DNA from: Crossaster papposus
Taxonomy: Eukaryota > Echinodermata > Asteroidea > Velatida > Solasteridae
Assembly (NCBI GenBank): GCA_037893245.1
Contig: JBAIAA010000536.1
Location: forward strand, 55,001 to 119,000
Reading direction: 5' to 3'
DNA: 64,000 nt
Position 1 is the first letter of the stretch, and the number at the start of each line of letters is the position of its first letter. Below the pieces are notes generated by a model. That model was not told the DNA's origin. It worked only from the letters and a program-made list of their open reading frames with translations, and did no database searches. Of the stretch, positions 23,160-34,749 are shown one piece after another. The translations under genes and the position numbers were made by a program.

Positions 23160-23942
23160 AGCCTAGGTCACACCGGACAAGGACCCAACAAGGACCACCC
23201 AGGACCACCCCGGACAACCCCGGACCACAGTTTTATCAGTCCGGGGTGGTCCGGAGCGAAAAAGCGACCGACGACCGTCAAAACTCCTTCACGCCGGACC
23301 CAACAAGGAAGCACTACGGACGAACAAGGAGTCAACAAGGATATGAGCACGGATCAACAAGGAGGTGACACGGACCAAGCACGGACCGCACACGGTGTCT
23401 ACACGGATGACCCCGGACCGGCACGGACCAGCACGGAAGAGACACGGACTATGCCGGATCACCCCGGACCGCCCCGGACTCAACAAGGACTGCCACGGAT
23501 GCTACACGGATGCTACACGGACCGCCCCGGACCACCCCGGACCACAGCATTTTCCCTATAAAAACATGAACCTCGTATGGTCCTTGTTCGTCCGGGGTCA
23601 TCCGTAGCCTTGCCGTGTCCGAATAAACCATCCCGGATGCCCAAGGATGAACAAGGATGAACAAGGAGGCACTAAGGATGAACACGGAGCCAACAAGGAC
23701 CCAACAAGGACCGCCCCGGACTACCCCGGACCACCCCGGATTAAGCCATCGCCCCGGATCACCCCGGATGTTTTAAACATTTTAAAACGTCCGGGGCCGA
23801 CTCCCGGACCGCCAAGGATCATCCCGGACCATCCCGGACCGCCCCGGACGAACAAGGACCCAACAAGGATCGGACCCCGGACTGCCCCGGACCACGTCCG
23901 GGGTGGTCCGGGATGGTCCGGGAGTCCGGTGTGACTGGGGCT
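23160..23942. mobile_element. Iterated-motif foldback element, family II (CGGACCACC-type)
   Basis: Terminal inverted repeats AGCCTAGGTCACACCGGAC and the complement of GTCCGGTGTGACTGGGGCT, flanked by TTA at 23157-23159 and 23943-23945. Both arms consist of dozens of degenerate copies of ccccggacc / caacaaggac, inverted relative to each other. Long open frames across it come from the lack of stop codons in the motif and are not genes. Confidence 0.8.
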
Positions 23943-23955
23943 TTACATTAATTAA

Positions 23956-24322
23956 AGGTAAGATACACCATTTGCAGATATCAACAGTATTTAATACCGA
24001 ATTATTAAGAAATATCTTACTCATTTGAAAGTAAATAATGATTCTAGGCATCCAGCAAAATGATTGCGCTAGATATCCTGTAATTATTCCGTAAAATAGA
24101 ATGTTATAAACAAAAATCACGATCGCCAGACGGCGATCGCGATTAATATAAGAATAATGCTTGACGCCTGTTGAAAGCAAACGCTGTTTTTCGTGTTTTT
24201 CTCTGCATCAATTACTGTAAAACTTTGAACAGGTCAGTTAAACGGTATTTACTATAAAACACAACCCCACAAATCTACCCATTCATAATAATTCAAGCAA
24301 TTACCAATGGTGTATCCTACCT
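23956..24322. mobile_element. TTAA MITE family 1, copy C
   Basis: AGGTAAGATACACCATTTGC to GGTGTATCCTACCT, with TTAA at 23952-23955 and 24323-24326. Same interior hairpin (gatcgccagacggcgatcgc). Confidence 0.9.
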
Positions 24323-24326
24323 TTAA

Positions 24327-25981
24327 GCACAAATTCATCTATCATTTTGGTTGTGATTTTGGAAATCCTTTGTTGAAATCACATCCTGCTAAGGACCGTG
24401 TCCGCTTTGAATGTAAAATCACATCATGCCATTTCCTATAATGTAGGCCTAACGGTTTATTTCTGAAATCCACGCAGAATATTTGATTAGGGAAGTTCGG
24501 CTGTAATGATGCACCAGTATGCTTTGCTTGTAGAAACAACTCACACATAAATAATGGACGTGTCCTGCTGGTTCGTATTTTCTGTAAAAAAAATACAAAA
24601 AAAACACCAAATAAATAATTGTGATCAAGTAATTGCTGTGTATTTTGTAACAGTTACATGAACTAATGTTGATAACTTAAAGATGGAATGTAGTGGAACA
24701 CGGTTTTACGAGCCTCAGTCGCGATAATATCGGCTCCAAATAAACCCGATGAAAAGCCCTTTGCGGACTTTCTTGGGATAATGGGATTGTTATCACATCT
24801 TTGGGGGGGGGGGGGGGGGGGGGGGGGGGGCGGCTGGGGGAAGGTCGATCCAGGATTACGGGCGATTCACAGTACTTACTACACACTGTGGTGCCAAAGA
24901 CGACAGTAGGCGATATGTTGTATTTATAACAACGTACAATGCAGTGCGCCACCAAGAGTTTGCCACAGAGTATCCGTCGACAAAACAAAATATAGAGATT
25001 TTTAGATATAGGAAATGCCATGTAGGTTCCAACCGGCTGTTCAAACAATTCTTCCCGCCATCAGAAGCATGGTCAGGGATGAGGTGAGGGGTGAGGTCAG
25101 GGGCGAGGTCGGTGCGGTTCTTGAGGGTGGGGTCTGCTTGAAGTCTGTCCTTGACCGATGGTGTTTGCATCGGACCTGGGGACATTGATAAGGAGGTAGA
25201 CGACGTCGAAGCTGACCATGGTGTCGTTCGGCTGGAGGTGGTGATGCTTTGGAGGATGGTGGTAAACTGGTAGGAGTTATTGGTGTGGTGTTCGGTGTTG
25301 GCTATACCAGGGGGGTGAACAATTTGCGAGATGGGGTCTTCCAGGAAGAAAGGTTTAAGCCCAACGACAAAACTTTGGTGTCATCCGGGGATAGGGTACG
25401 TTGGCTCATTGTATAGGTGATCCCATTACCTGGGACAGGGGCTGCAGGCGTGGGAGTATAGGTAATAACATTACCTGGGTCTAGCGCTTGGAGATGTTCA
25501 GGAATGTCTTGATCTGGTGGCTGCGGGATTCATTAAAGGCGTGGCTACTAGAAGATAGGGCGAGCTGCCGAATCGAACGCAGCGCAATACGTGCGCAATG
25601 CACTGTGTGCATGTGCACCTGGATTTACGACCCCAAGCCAATAATATGGACCTTGTCGTCATAATACTTATAGATTTTTACAAGTGACGCAAGGAACACT
25701 AGGTGATTGTATTTTGTCAAAGCTTTTTTTAAATAACTTATGATTTAGCTTGCAAGCGATTTTAACTTACAATAAGCTATTTTGTGTAGGGTAGTCAGGC
25801 TGGTGTAGGGTTCTTTCTCGCGCCTTTCACCATTATGACCTGGGTTCGAATCCCGAATCCCGCTTGGGTACATCCTTGGGTTTCTCCCAAAAATGTTCTT
25901 CTTGGGTTTTCCTCCAACCTCAAAAACTAACTTCTTCTACAGTGTGCACCGTAAGTATAACTCGAAAGCCTAAAGAAACCT
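24327..25981. other. Spacer 3' of the Death-domain gene, with a G28 tract and a tRNA-like SINE remnant
   Basis: Includes an uninterrupted run of 28 G at 24803-24830, a gaggt-rich stretch near 25075-25110, and a tRNA-like B box (gacctgggttcgaatcccg) near 25840-25858 that looks like a SINE remnant. Minus-strand frames of 109 and 123 codons at 24677-25185 show no recognisable domain. Confidence 0.45.
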
Positions 25982-26341
25982 TTAGTGGCGCTTTTGAGGG
26001 ATCCTTGTTGTTTTCACTACCAGAAAGAGGTAATTAAGTATATATAACAACAAATATGGTATTCGCCGGATAATAGAAATTTCACCTTCGAACTGCTTCG
26101 CCAGATCAAGTCGCCCAACCTTCTTCAAAGCCCCAGCTAAGATGCATCTATCCAACCTTCCACATCGCTGCCTCCACTGCACAAGCATTTTAAATATCTG
26201 TTCATCGACGTCATGTTGGTTGTTCTCTTTTATCTTGTACAGGTTCGCCAGAGTGAAGCCTAACTCTGTGGCCAGTGGCTCCCACTCTATTCCCAATTTC
26301 TCTGCAAGTCGACGGAAACATTTCTCGTCAGCAATTTCCGA
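25982..26341 (-). CDS. ZU5/Death gene: Death-domain exon with stop
   Basis: Follows the acceptor gtttccttttcag and is open to a TAA at 25982. Death-domain features: FRRLAEKLGIEWEPLATELG, then NLYKIKENNQHDVDEQIFKM, the conserved L-V-Q-W (helix 5), and LAGALKKVGRLDLAKQFEG. These domains pair with other Death domains to build signalling platforms. A further 33 codons (hydrophobic IPYLLLYILNYLFLVV) follow; they are unusual, and could reflect a missed final splice before the stop or a real hydrophobic tail. Confidence 0.85.
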   Translation of the reverse strand, partial: SEIADEKCFRRLAEKLGIEWEPLATELGFTLANLYKIKENNQHDVDEQIFKMLVQWRQRCGRLDRCILAGALKKVGRLDLAKQFEGEISIIRRIPYLLLYILNYLFLVVKTTRIPQKRH

Positions 26342-26531
26342 CTGAAAAGGAAACAAATCATAAAGTTAAAGAGACCGGGAAACAAGAAAAGAGACAGATT
26401 ACATAAAAGAGCGAAAAACAATCATCGCAACTGAAGATTATCCGTCTGCAATGATTGACCGAAATGAAACGTTGTACATGTACGTTTCCTTTTTATATTG
26501 ACCAGTTGAAACTGCCAAGCATAATACTCAC

Positions 26532-26575
26532 GGTTAGCCTATCCGTCGATATGAAGCCCTCTTCAGGCAAAGTTT
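26532..26575 (-). CDS. ZU5/Death gene: short linker exon
   Basis: 44 bp between cttgctctag and gtgagt. It takes the single base left by the previous exon and returns to phase 0. It encodes ETLPEEGFISTDRLT, a polar linker before the Death domain. Confidence 0.65.
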
Positions 26576-26791
26576 CTAGAGCAAGAGCAAATAAAACAAT
26601 AATTAGTCTTTTATACAACATATGAAACAATATTGTATGTTGTTATTCCGGTAAACCAATAACTATAGGCTTTTATTTTCCCTGACACTAATTTTGTCTA
26701 GGTCAAAATTTGACGTTTTCCCAGGTAAAAAAAAATAACCCATAAAGTGAGTCGGAGAAATGTCTTTTTCACCCGATATTTTGCTATATAC

Positions 26792-27080
26792 CTGTCACTT
26801 GAAGTTTCTTCGAAATAGGCTGGGCGATTTTAGGAGACGAATCCAGCAGACGCTTAATGGATGTCCCGTCTTTGCAGCCATGCGCCCTTTGACGTGCAAA
26901 GAAGATCTTTAATAAATCCCGTGTTTCCATGTAGATGTGGCCGACACCTGTTAGCTCCGCCAGCAATCTCGTCATGTTTTGTTGTTGACAGAGAGCGCGT
27001 ACCATCTCCTCTGACAAACCTCCATAATCACCATCCGAAGACTGTGAATTCTTGGGATCTTGAACACAATTCATCTTCTC
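26792..27080 (-). CDS. ZU5/Death gene: exon for a helical segment of unknown family
   Basis: 289 bp between an acceptor (ttatttgtttag) and a donor (gtatat). It enters in phase 0 and leaves with one extra base. It reads EKMNCVQDPKN, then LSEEMVRALCQQQNMTRLLA and ETRDLLKIFFARQRAHGCKD. Predicted mostly helical; it might be a divergent death-fold, but I see no diagnostic motif. Confidence 0.7.
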
Positions 27081-27368
27081 CTAAACAAATAACCATACAA
27101 TATCAGTAAATATACACACTCTAAAAGTGATTAACTTTTGAACTCATAAATATACGCCTTTTTGCAACAGTTTATACATTATTGTCACGCGTTTGAGGGC
27201 TCACGTTCGGTGGGTTTACAGTGTTTTGTTGCTTCTAGATATGTCTAAGACTATCACGAATGCAACAAAGTTATGGACACAGATTCGATATGTTATAGAA
27301 CGATGTACCGGTAGCAGAGATTATTAGGAGAAATAGAAAAATAATAACATATTTAGCGAATAACTCAC

Positions 27369-27401
27369 CTTACAGGAAGCGCAGATTTCGCGGGCTTCAT
27401 C
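27369..27401 (-). CDS. ZU5/Death gene: 11-codon microexon
   Basis: 33 bp between ttttgtttccag and gtgagt, phase 0 on both sides, encoding DEAREICASCK. The C-x2-C pair follows the CCSC of the previous exon by eight residues. Its splice signals are good for so short an exon. Confidence 0.6.
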
Positions 27402-27922
27402 CTGGAAACAAAACCAAATAACTAAGTTTAGAATTCAAGAAGTCCAGTCCAGTTGTATTAACGTGTTTACTGTTAGTCCAGCGTGTAGACGTGCATCAAT
27501 AAACATGAGCGGTAGCTATATGCAAATACAAGTATGCATCGCAGGGGTTTAGCTTTTACCGTAATACAAATACAACTTGTGTAATAGAAAATTGCTATCG
27601 ACAACATAGAATTTTGATGTGAATGTATACAAAATAGTCACAAAATATCGATATCTAAACCTGGGGACAATTTCATAAAGCTGCTAGTAAGCACACAAAC
27701 ATTGGATTATTGAGAAGCAAACCACGTGTAATTGTCTCTTTGTTTGCCCTGCAATAACTCATACTGCCAGACAGAGTCATGCATAACCCTCTGACGTAGG
27801 GCAGAGTGTCCAACGAACCATGAGCTAATTAGCGGGTACCCGCCGGTTGGACATACGTGTTTTCTAACGAGGTCGAAGCCATTTTGCCACAAGTCAATAT
27901 CTCTCCAATCTTTTAAACTTAC

Positions 27923-27976
27923 CTGATGGCAACTGCAGCACAGACGCTGCTTGTTTGACGGTTGCGTCGATCCGCT
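27923..27976 (-). CDS. ZU5/Death gene: 18-codon Cys-rich microexon
   Basis: 54 bp between an acceptor (ccacaaaacag) and a donor (gtaagt), phase 0 on both sides. It encodes SGSTQPSNKQRLCCSCHQ. With the next exon it gives a CCSC...CASC pattern that may bind zinc. Confidence 0.65.
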
Positions 27977-28184
27977 CTGTTTTGTGGAAAAAAATAATAT
28001 GTTTTACACTTTCAGAATTAATTGTTCATAAGCCAAAGTAGGTGTATACAATCAAGCATTATAATGCAAGTGTCATGTGGACTAAAACCATATTGTGATG
28101 GGATCTAAACGCTGAGAAGCTGAATTGCGAAGTAAAGTGCCTAATATAGGAAGAAGTAGGAACATAATGGAAGCATTCAAAAAA

Positions 28185-28338
28185 GGGTCTGCTCGTAAGC
28201 CCGACACCTCATAGGTCCGACAAAATTTTACCCCAATTAAATATTAAGGCTTACAGGTCCGACGCCCCAAAGGTCCGACGCCTCATAATTCCGAGATTAT
28301 TTTGGACTTATGAGACGTCCGACTTACGATACGGCCCC
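28185..28338. repeat. Inverted repeat with iterated GGTCCGAC boxes, in an intron
   Basis: GGGTCTGCTCGTAAGCCCGAC at the left is roughly complemented at the right (gtccgacttacgatacggcccc). In between, aggtccgac recurs three times. Probably a small MITE. Confidence 0.5.
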
Positions 28339-29097
28339 GTTCAAAAAAAGCTTTAAAAATGTACACCGAATGCATGTTAACATTATAGTTTGTAATCTAA
28401 TTTCTCCCTCAAGTCGTACCTCTGGTGGTCTAATGGTAAATCGAAAGCCGTCTCCGCTTGATTCGACTTCCGTTCCGGTGCCACACTGGGATATGAAACT
28501 CTCGCAAGAAGGATCCTTGTTCCAATTTTGGCGATCAAGGTCGAAGGTCACCGAGTCCATTGGTAACTTCCAGATTCTTTTGACAGATATTGTCTGTTTC
28601 TATTTTGTAAAAAAAATAAAAAATGTAAGTGTTATTTATTTTTAAAAGGAATTAATTTAAAAACCAATTGCGATACATGCTTTATACACGTTGTGGTCCT
28701 TTACTATACGTGCTTCAATTAAACAAATATTTATATAGTATTTGTTTCTATTATTTATTTATTTATTTCCGTAGTTTCATTAATACAATGTGCGTCAAAA
28801 CATTGCATAAGTGCGTCAACACATGCAGCGCAGCGTACTCGATAATGACGTACACAGCAAAGTTTAGAGAATTCACGAGATTTTAACGAGAGCTCGGAAG
28901 TGAAGCTCGAAAAACGGACATACAATCTCTTCATGTGCATTAACGTCCGTAAAACTTAAAATGTATACAAATATACTTGTATACATCAAATTAAAGCCTG
29001 TAATAAAACAAAGATAATAACAAACAAAAAGCAATTAAAAACAAGCTTGTATTAAAAAGTTACATCACTTAAAATTGTGCAATATATTCATTATATA

Positions 29098-29556
29098 CTC
29101 CTCACAAAAAGTATCGAGACACTTAAAAATGAGCCAATCATTAACGTCCCGAAATGGTGTGGATTAATCAAAGCAAATAACCCAGTCCATAATTTTGTTC
29201 TGCGTATTTTGACACCTCGATTGTTGAGATACGATGTTGCAGAGCGGAGTTAATGTCGTTTTAATTGTCGTAGGTCAAGTTTCAAAAGTGACAATCATCC
29301 CTTTAGAAGCAGAACCTGATCATTCAAAACAATAATGCAAACCTGCTTATAGGGATGATTGTCACTTTTGAAACTGGACCAACGACCATTGAAATGACAA
29401 TAACTCCGCTCTGCAACATCGTATCTCAACAATCGAGGTGTCAAATTACGCAGAACAAAATTATGCACTGGGTTATTAGCTTTTGATTAATATATACCCT
29501 TTTGGGCCGTTAATTATTGGCTCATTTTTAAGTGTCCCGACATTTTTTGTGAGGAT
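29098..29556. mobile_element. Tc1/mariner-like foldback MITE in an intron
   Basis: Ends are tcctcacaaaaagtatcgag and, complemented, tcctcacaaaaaatgtcggg. The arms continue as aatgagccaat, gttctgcgtaattt and caagtttcaaaagtgacaat almost to the centre. TA-rich flanks suit a TA-duplicating element, but the exact duplication is not clear. Confidence 0.65.
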
Positions 29557-29735
29557 TTTACAATGTACATGTAGTCCCGACCGAGTGATATTAGTATGTT
29601 CAGCCATTCTGCACTCGATGCACCCTGTCGCATTTTAGTCCCTCGACTTTTTATAATTTCACTCGGCGCCATAGGCTATACTTCGGAAATGAGAAAGTGC
29701 CGACACTATAATACTCTGATCTGCGGATATACTAC

Positions 29736-29867
29736 CTTTTTTTCCAGTTCCCAGCCACGCTTGATTTTCTCAATTTCAGCCTGTACGTCTCCTGATCTGC
29801 CCACTATCAGACATCGGTAAGCGTCCAACCGCTTGGAACCAGTTTCTTTTTCCATATCCGTTACTTT
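29736..29867 (-). CDS. ZU5/Death gene: UPA-like exon
   Basis: 132 bp bounded by an acceptor (gctgctcag) and a donor (gtagta), phase 0 at both ends. It reads KVTDMEKETGSKRL, then YRCLIVGRSGDVQ and EIEKIKRGWELEKK. After the WNDEPVVNK of the previous exon, the K-V-x-x-M-E-x-x-x-G series resembles the start of the UPA domain that follows ZU5 in UNC5 and PIDD. The second half no longer looks like UPA, so the domain is partial or divergent. Confidence 0.7.
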
Positions 29868-30799
29868 CTGAGCAGCATAAATAAAGCAAATTAAACTTTA
29901 AAGGCTCATGTTCAGTATTTAATTGCTGCCTACGAATTACTCCATGTTCAAATTTAACTTGGTTTTAAGTTACAAGTATGGGCCTGGATGTGTTAATGCT
30001 CAATCCCATCAGTCGGTTTTATACTGATGGAATTATATATTTAATACAGGCCAACCACATTTTTTCTATTCATAAAAAGTCAAAACAAAAAAATAGAAGA
30101 GGTTAACAAAAACACTTTCATATTCAGGCGAGGACGGCATGAAGTCAGTAGGCACATGATATTTCAGGGACTTACTGATGAACAAGGCGGCTCCTCCTCC
30201 AAGTTTAAGAGAGCGCGCGTGAGGAATAAAGGTAATAACGGGTCATGTTGACACAAGGACGAGGACTTTCTTTGAACCAAGTTTCGGGGAAACCAAGTAC
30301 AGTAAATGAATGAGAAAGACAGGAAAGGTAATCTTGGACTCCTGGAATTCTTGTAAAAGTTAGAAAAAGAATTGCAGTCAATATCCAAGTTGTTAAAGCT
30401 ATCTATATGAATAAGTTTAGGCAGGTAGTGTCATCAATATCGTCCACATTAAAATCAGGCAACATTATAAACAACAAATTAGGGGAAAAGACATTTGAAA
30501 TAAATACTTGGATAAAATAAGTAATAAAAACAGACAAGAGGCAAACTATATGTAAACAAAACGAAGTGCCTTAAGTACAAACCAAACTCGGGCCAAATAG
30601 ATCAAATAACGGTCATTGTCACAAAATAACATTTGAATGTAGGCCTAAACGACAGAAACATAATCAAACGACCAAAATTATAAAACAAACAGATTTAGAT
30701 ACAGAAATCAATACAGGCAAACTTAACTGTGATGCATGGAGAAACAATAAATTAACCAAAACATTTCCTTAATACATGTACACAGATTGGCGGGTCCAT

Positions 30800-31460
30800 C
30801 CTATTTCAATACATGTATTGTGTTAAATTGTGATGGGCAAGCACATTTTCCTTTCTCATCTTCCCCTGAAGTATGAGGGCGATATACAATGAAATTTGTC
30901 CAAAGCGGACTGGTATTGAGGGTATTCAGTGCATTATTTATCCTGCTAGCGAAAGGATTATCGTCTACCATGTTGAACTCCTCGCTGATGACATTTTTGG
31001 CTAATAGCAGACAATCTTCACCCTTTTGCTGGGGGAGACCAATTACCCGCATGTTATTTCTCCTGGAAAATCTCTTGAGTTTGTTTATCAGTTCGGGTGT
31101 TCTGCCAATGCTTTCTCACGTTCGGTCATCCGCATTGCCAACAGATCAAAGTCGTTCACCTTCGATTCGAGTGCATCGATGCGTTTGTTTGGAAATAGAT
31201 TGATTTACTGATGTTTGATTCAAGCAGTTCAATGCGACTACGTAACTCCACCTGTCTTTGTCGTATTTCGATCATAGCTTCGCGAACAAAGCTTTCGAAC
31301 TGCTCTATTTTGGTGTCGGAAAGATACGTCGCACTGCCAGGGGTCACAGCCTGGGGTCACAGCCTGAGGTGATAGTGTAGGTGGCAAGTCAGTATCACCT
31401 ATCGGTTGTATTCCTTTCCTTGGCATAACTTTACCGGTGTCAATCCTGACTGGTCTCAAA
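30800..31460 (-). pseudogene. LINE ORF1-like remnant (coiled coil plus RRM-type start)
   Basis: On the minus strand, frames read KIEQFESFVREAMIEIRQRQ then RIELLESNISK (coiled coil), and after a frameshift SRRNNMRVIGLPQQKGEDC. The R-R-x-N-x-R-V-x-G-x-P-x-x-x-G-E-D-C series is typical of L1/CR1-group ORF1 proteins, which bind LINE RNA. It is frameshifted and lies in the ZU5/Death gene intron. Confidence 0.6.
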
Positions 31461-32105
31461 GTAGGAGCTGGCCGATCTCAATGGAATAAAACAATCCAGA
31501 ACAGGTGGAGACGGAAATAATACGGCATTTGACCGCCGAGTTGTCGGACCTCTTGCACCGTCAACCTTAGTACTTTAGTACTCACACGCCATCTTGGTTC
31601 AACCAGCTATAGGTATGTACCTCACGCAAGTGTCATTATGACGCGTGCGTTCCACCTAATGATCGATATGAAGTGATGTGTGTTGCAGAGTAATTGAGGA
31701 CTATTAATATATGGACAACAATTGCGCATGTCGTGTGAAACTTCAACAAATTAAAGGTTCCATGAACCAGACTTCATAGGACTCCAAATACATCTATAAC
31801 CTAACACCGAAAATGCGTTAACAACTTTGTGGGCCATGTTTTATCGGTCGTTTAAACATACCGACGTGTCGAGCTCTTGACCAATACGAACGGTTATTGT
31901 CTCAGGTATTTATGAATGAATAATAATGTCGGTGTGTTTTCCTTTACCCAGTCTCTCTGCATCCTCTCACCTATATACTTTAGCTGTGTAGAGATATAGA
32001 ACAGAGAGATACTCTAATTGTGGTTTTTTTCCACGGTCTGTCTCTCTTTGGACCAATTTACCCAGTAGTTATTTCCCCCCTTCTTATGATTTGGCCTTTT
32101 TTTAA

Positions 32106-32367
32106 AGGGAGGATACACCATTTGCACATATTGAGACAACCAATGACTACCAAATTACTAAGAAATAGCGTAATTATTTGAAAGTAAATAATGATTCCAG
32201 GCATCCAGCAAAATTATTGCGCTAGATATCCTGTAATTATTACGAAAAATTGAATTTTATTTAAACAAATCAAAATGTTCTTGCTTTTTTCTCGGCATCC
32301 AAAATACAACCCCAAAAATCAACCCATTCCTGTTAGTTGAAGCAATTACCAATGGTGTATCCTACCG
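32106..32367. mobile_element. TTAA MITE family 1, copy D (shortened)
   Basis: Starts AGGGAGGATACACCATTTGC after TTAA (32102-32105) and ends GGTGTATCCTACCG before ctaa. About 100 bp of the usual interior, including the gcgatcgc hairpin, is missing. Confidence 0.8.
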
Positions 32368-32569
32368 CTAAGAGAAATATCAATTCCCTTTTCCAGTTTT
32401 CCTGATTTGTTTTCTTTTTTCTTTCGTCGTTTGCCTATAGTGGCTTTTTAGCCTTACATTTACGATATTGCATTTACAAAAATACCAAAATAGTCCCGAC
32501 GCTTGCATTGTGCCCCCAAAATATAGATAAAAAGTGTCAACCCTTAAAACAAAGAAACAGGGAGTTTAC

Positions 32570-33205
32570 CTTGTTTACAACTGGTTCGTCGTTCCAGAAG
32601 TGGATCCGGAAGGGATAGTGATTTTCAGACGGATCAAAGGGGCTCCCAAACACTCCTGCCTCCATTATTTTGGTGCTGGTTTCGGATGGTTCGCCAACTA
32701 AAGCTGCCCCTGTGAAATGCTTCATCAGGAGTACGGCGGTCTGGTCTTTGGTAGACACCAGCATGCCGTCGCCGTCTGCATCAAGAGTCTTCCATGATTT
32801 TGACGAGCCTCCTTCGTCATTGCACAACTGTACGTTCAACTTCCACCCGCTCCCCTCCTGGGCAAAGTGTGGGTAAGACAGCACCACGCTGTCCAGAAAC
32901 TTCAGACCTGTTGGGCCGCACTGGATCATCGGCGACAGGACACAGTCCGACGGACCGACCCCGTCAACTGTCGGCGCGTTGGGGTTGACGTAGATATACA
33001 CCTGCTGCAGTCGACCTTTGGGTAGTGCCCCACGGGGGATATACAGGTGGACTTTGTTCTCGTTCAAGGACAGGCTCCCACCCTCCTGGTCGAAGTAACC
33101 GATTGCAATGCACATCAACTGGAAGGTGTTCTTCCTCAACGTCTCTTCGCTGCATCCCTTGGCAAATTGGTCGTGTTTCTCGAGGATCCTTTTCAGGAGA
33201 GTTGG
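32570..33205 (-). CDS. ZU5/Death gene: main part of the ZU5 exon
   Basis: Open from 33205 to the donor gtaaac at 32569. It reads PTLLKRILEKHD, then the ZU5 domain: FDQEGGSLSLNENKVHLYIP, RGALPKG, VYIYVNPNA, SPMIQCGPTGLKFLDSVVLS, and TAVLLMKHFTGA near its end. GG-x-L, IPRGAL and the C-G-P/F-x-x-x-V-x-L-x-x-P/PH region are ZU5 hallmarks. The last residues (FRIHFWNDEPVVNK) look like the first strand of a UPA domain. It ends in phase 0. Confidence 0.85.
33197..33205. repeat. Left target-site duplication GAGAGTTGG
   Basis: 9 bp directly left of the terminal inverted repeat, identical to 46315-46323. On the minus strand it encodes PTL of the ZU5 gene. Confidence 0.95.
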
Positions 33206-33330
33206 TAGTCTTGGTGCAAGACCTTCTTATTTGCGTTTGATACACGATTCCCGCGAGAGGGCGCTATCGCCCACGAACCGCCTCGGGTCGACGATCCGCC
33301 TCAGAAAGAAGGTCTTGGGAAACACGCATT
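33206..33330 (+). repeat. Left terminal inverted repeat, 125 bp
   Basis: Begins TAGTCTTGGTGCAAGACC and ends aacacgcatt. Within it CAAGACCTTCTT (33218-33229) and AAGAAGGTCTTG (near 33307-33318) form an inner inverted pair, and the centre is GC-rich (gagggcgctatcgccc). Confidence 0.95.
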
Positions 33331-33505
33331 ATCTCCTCCCGAAACTAGAAGGAAACAACTACGCATGCGTTAGTTTTTTAGGACAGGGCGGTCTATTATT
33401 CACAGCGCATGCGTATAAACACCATTGACTGTACACAAAAGACTGGTCCGCGCTGCGCGCGCTGAATGGATAAAAGTTAACGTATTGCATAGTTAACAAA
33501 TAATC

Positions 33506-33976
33506 GTGGCTATGGGACTAGGATGCCTGGATCGGCAAACTGCAAACAATAATGTTGTTGCAATGGCGTGCGCTTCAACTTCGGAACGAGAGCGGTTGCA
33601 TGATCGATGGTGTTGTATCTGCAGTAGAGAGTTAATTATCTGCAAGAAATATTTCTCGGTAAAATCAACAAGCGTCAAAGCTCAACGGGACCCTCAATTT
33701 TTGCCTTATTTAATAGATATTTTAGGGGAAACGCTTGATGCAAGTGTGTCACAATACATATGCGGACAGTGTGATAACCACATCAGCAAGATTAGGAAAT
33801 GTGATGCATTAAAACTGAAAATACGATCACAGTTTAGAGACACAAAGTCCAAGCATATACTGCATGGCCGAAGGAAGTCGCCAGTAAGAAGTACACCTTC
33901 CTCGACACCCAAATCACTGGGACCGAGAGACAAGAGAAAGGCGGCCCCGTCTCCAGGAACTCCGTCGACCCGCCGA
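33506..33976 (+). CDS. AcademH-like transposase, exon 1 (zinc-binding N-terminus)
   Basis: ATG at 33506 (another at 33563) to the donor gtaagt at 33977, 157 codons, phase 0. It shows WCCICSREL (C36, C39) and YICGQCDNHISKI (C86, C89), a paired CxxC arrangement likely to bind zinc and DNA. A basic, Ser/Pro-rich tail follows (RKSPVRSTPSSTPKSLGPRD). It starts about 175 bp inside the left inverted repeat, so promoter elements probably lie in or next to it. The choice between the two ATGs is open. Confidence 0.8.
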
Positions 33977-34322
33977 GTAAGTATGCCGGCCGTATGTTTA
34001 ATGTTAGCCCAAGTTACGTTAGTCAATCATCATGTATCACCAGACCAGTAGGCAGTAGTAACACTCTAGTCAACATGAATGAATCAATTTGCAATAGTTT
34101 GCATATATTTTTCGGTTGTAAAAATAATGTACACATGGGGTATTGTGACTGTGGTTAATAGTAGTACTTTCCCTTTCCATAGACCTAGCCAGAGGCCTCT
34201 TTTTTATTTGCTATTTTATAATTAATTATGTTCCAATATGCTATAATATAATCAAGCTTCATACACTGCAATTCCTCCATTGTACCTGTTCTATGAACAG
34301 ACTGATCAAGGATTTTTCAAAG

Positions 34323-34364
34323 GTGGGGGGGGGGGGGTGGGGGGGGGGGGGGTGGGGGGGGGGT
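34323..34364. repeat. G-rich tract in transposase intron 2
   Basis: A run of G broken only by three T, in the intron between exons 2 and 3. Confidence 0.8.
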
Positions 34365-34749
34365 CAAATCAAATTTAATCTCTGCATAGTGAGTTCAATC
34401 CCCTCACACCCCCACCCCACCTTCGGTTTTCCCCCATTTTCTTTCATCTGTAATGTTTTATTTAACTACCTAACAAAAGGGGTCTAGACCGTACCCCCTT
34501 CCTTGATCTTCCAGTGGCCTACATCATGTATTTATGGCAGTCATAATGTAGATGTCACAATTCCATATTAATGAAAAGGTTAAATGACTGCTTTAAACCA
34601 TGGAGGAAGAAATAAACTAGTACATGTACTGATAGGCCCTACCAATTACAATAACATTGGGTCCTAGTAATTGGATGATGTATGTTTCGCTTCATTGCCA
34701 ATGTTGTACTGGAGCCATATTCTCAATATTTTTTTCTTTTTTCATACAG

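Larger units (their letters stand above)
29868..32569 (-). other. Intron between the ZU5 exon and the UPA-like exon
   Basis: Holds the ORF1 remnant and a TTAA MITE; the rest is A/T-rich with no exon-like segment found. Confidence 0.5.

Noticed and set aside
23087..24180. Several overlapping 60-132 codon frames on both strands, rich in Thr, Pro, Gly and Arg
   Set aside because: They fall in the iterated CGGACC element; absence of stops follows from the motif, and frames overlap on both strands.
24677..25185. Minus-strand frames of 109 and 123 codons
   Set aside because: No recognisable domain or splice context; one frame runs through a G28 tract that reads as poly-Pro.
28310..28645. Frames of 78 and 111 codons on opposite strands
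   Set aside because: They overlap each other in an intron next to a small inverted repeat and match no known domain.
30889..31211. Plus-strand frames of 61 and 104 codons
   Set aside because: Shadows of a minus-strand LINE ORF1 remnant.
32670..33240. Plus-strand frames opposite the ZU5 exon
   Set aside because: Shadows of the minus-strand ZU5 coding exon.
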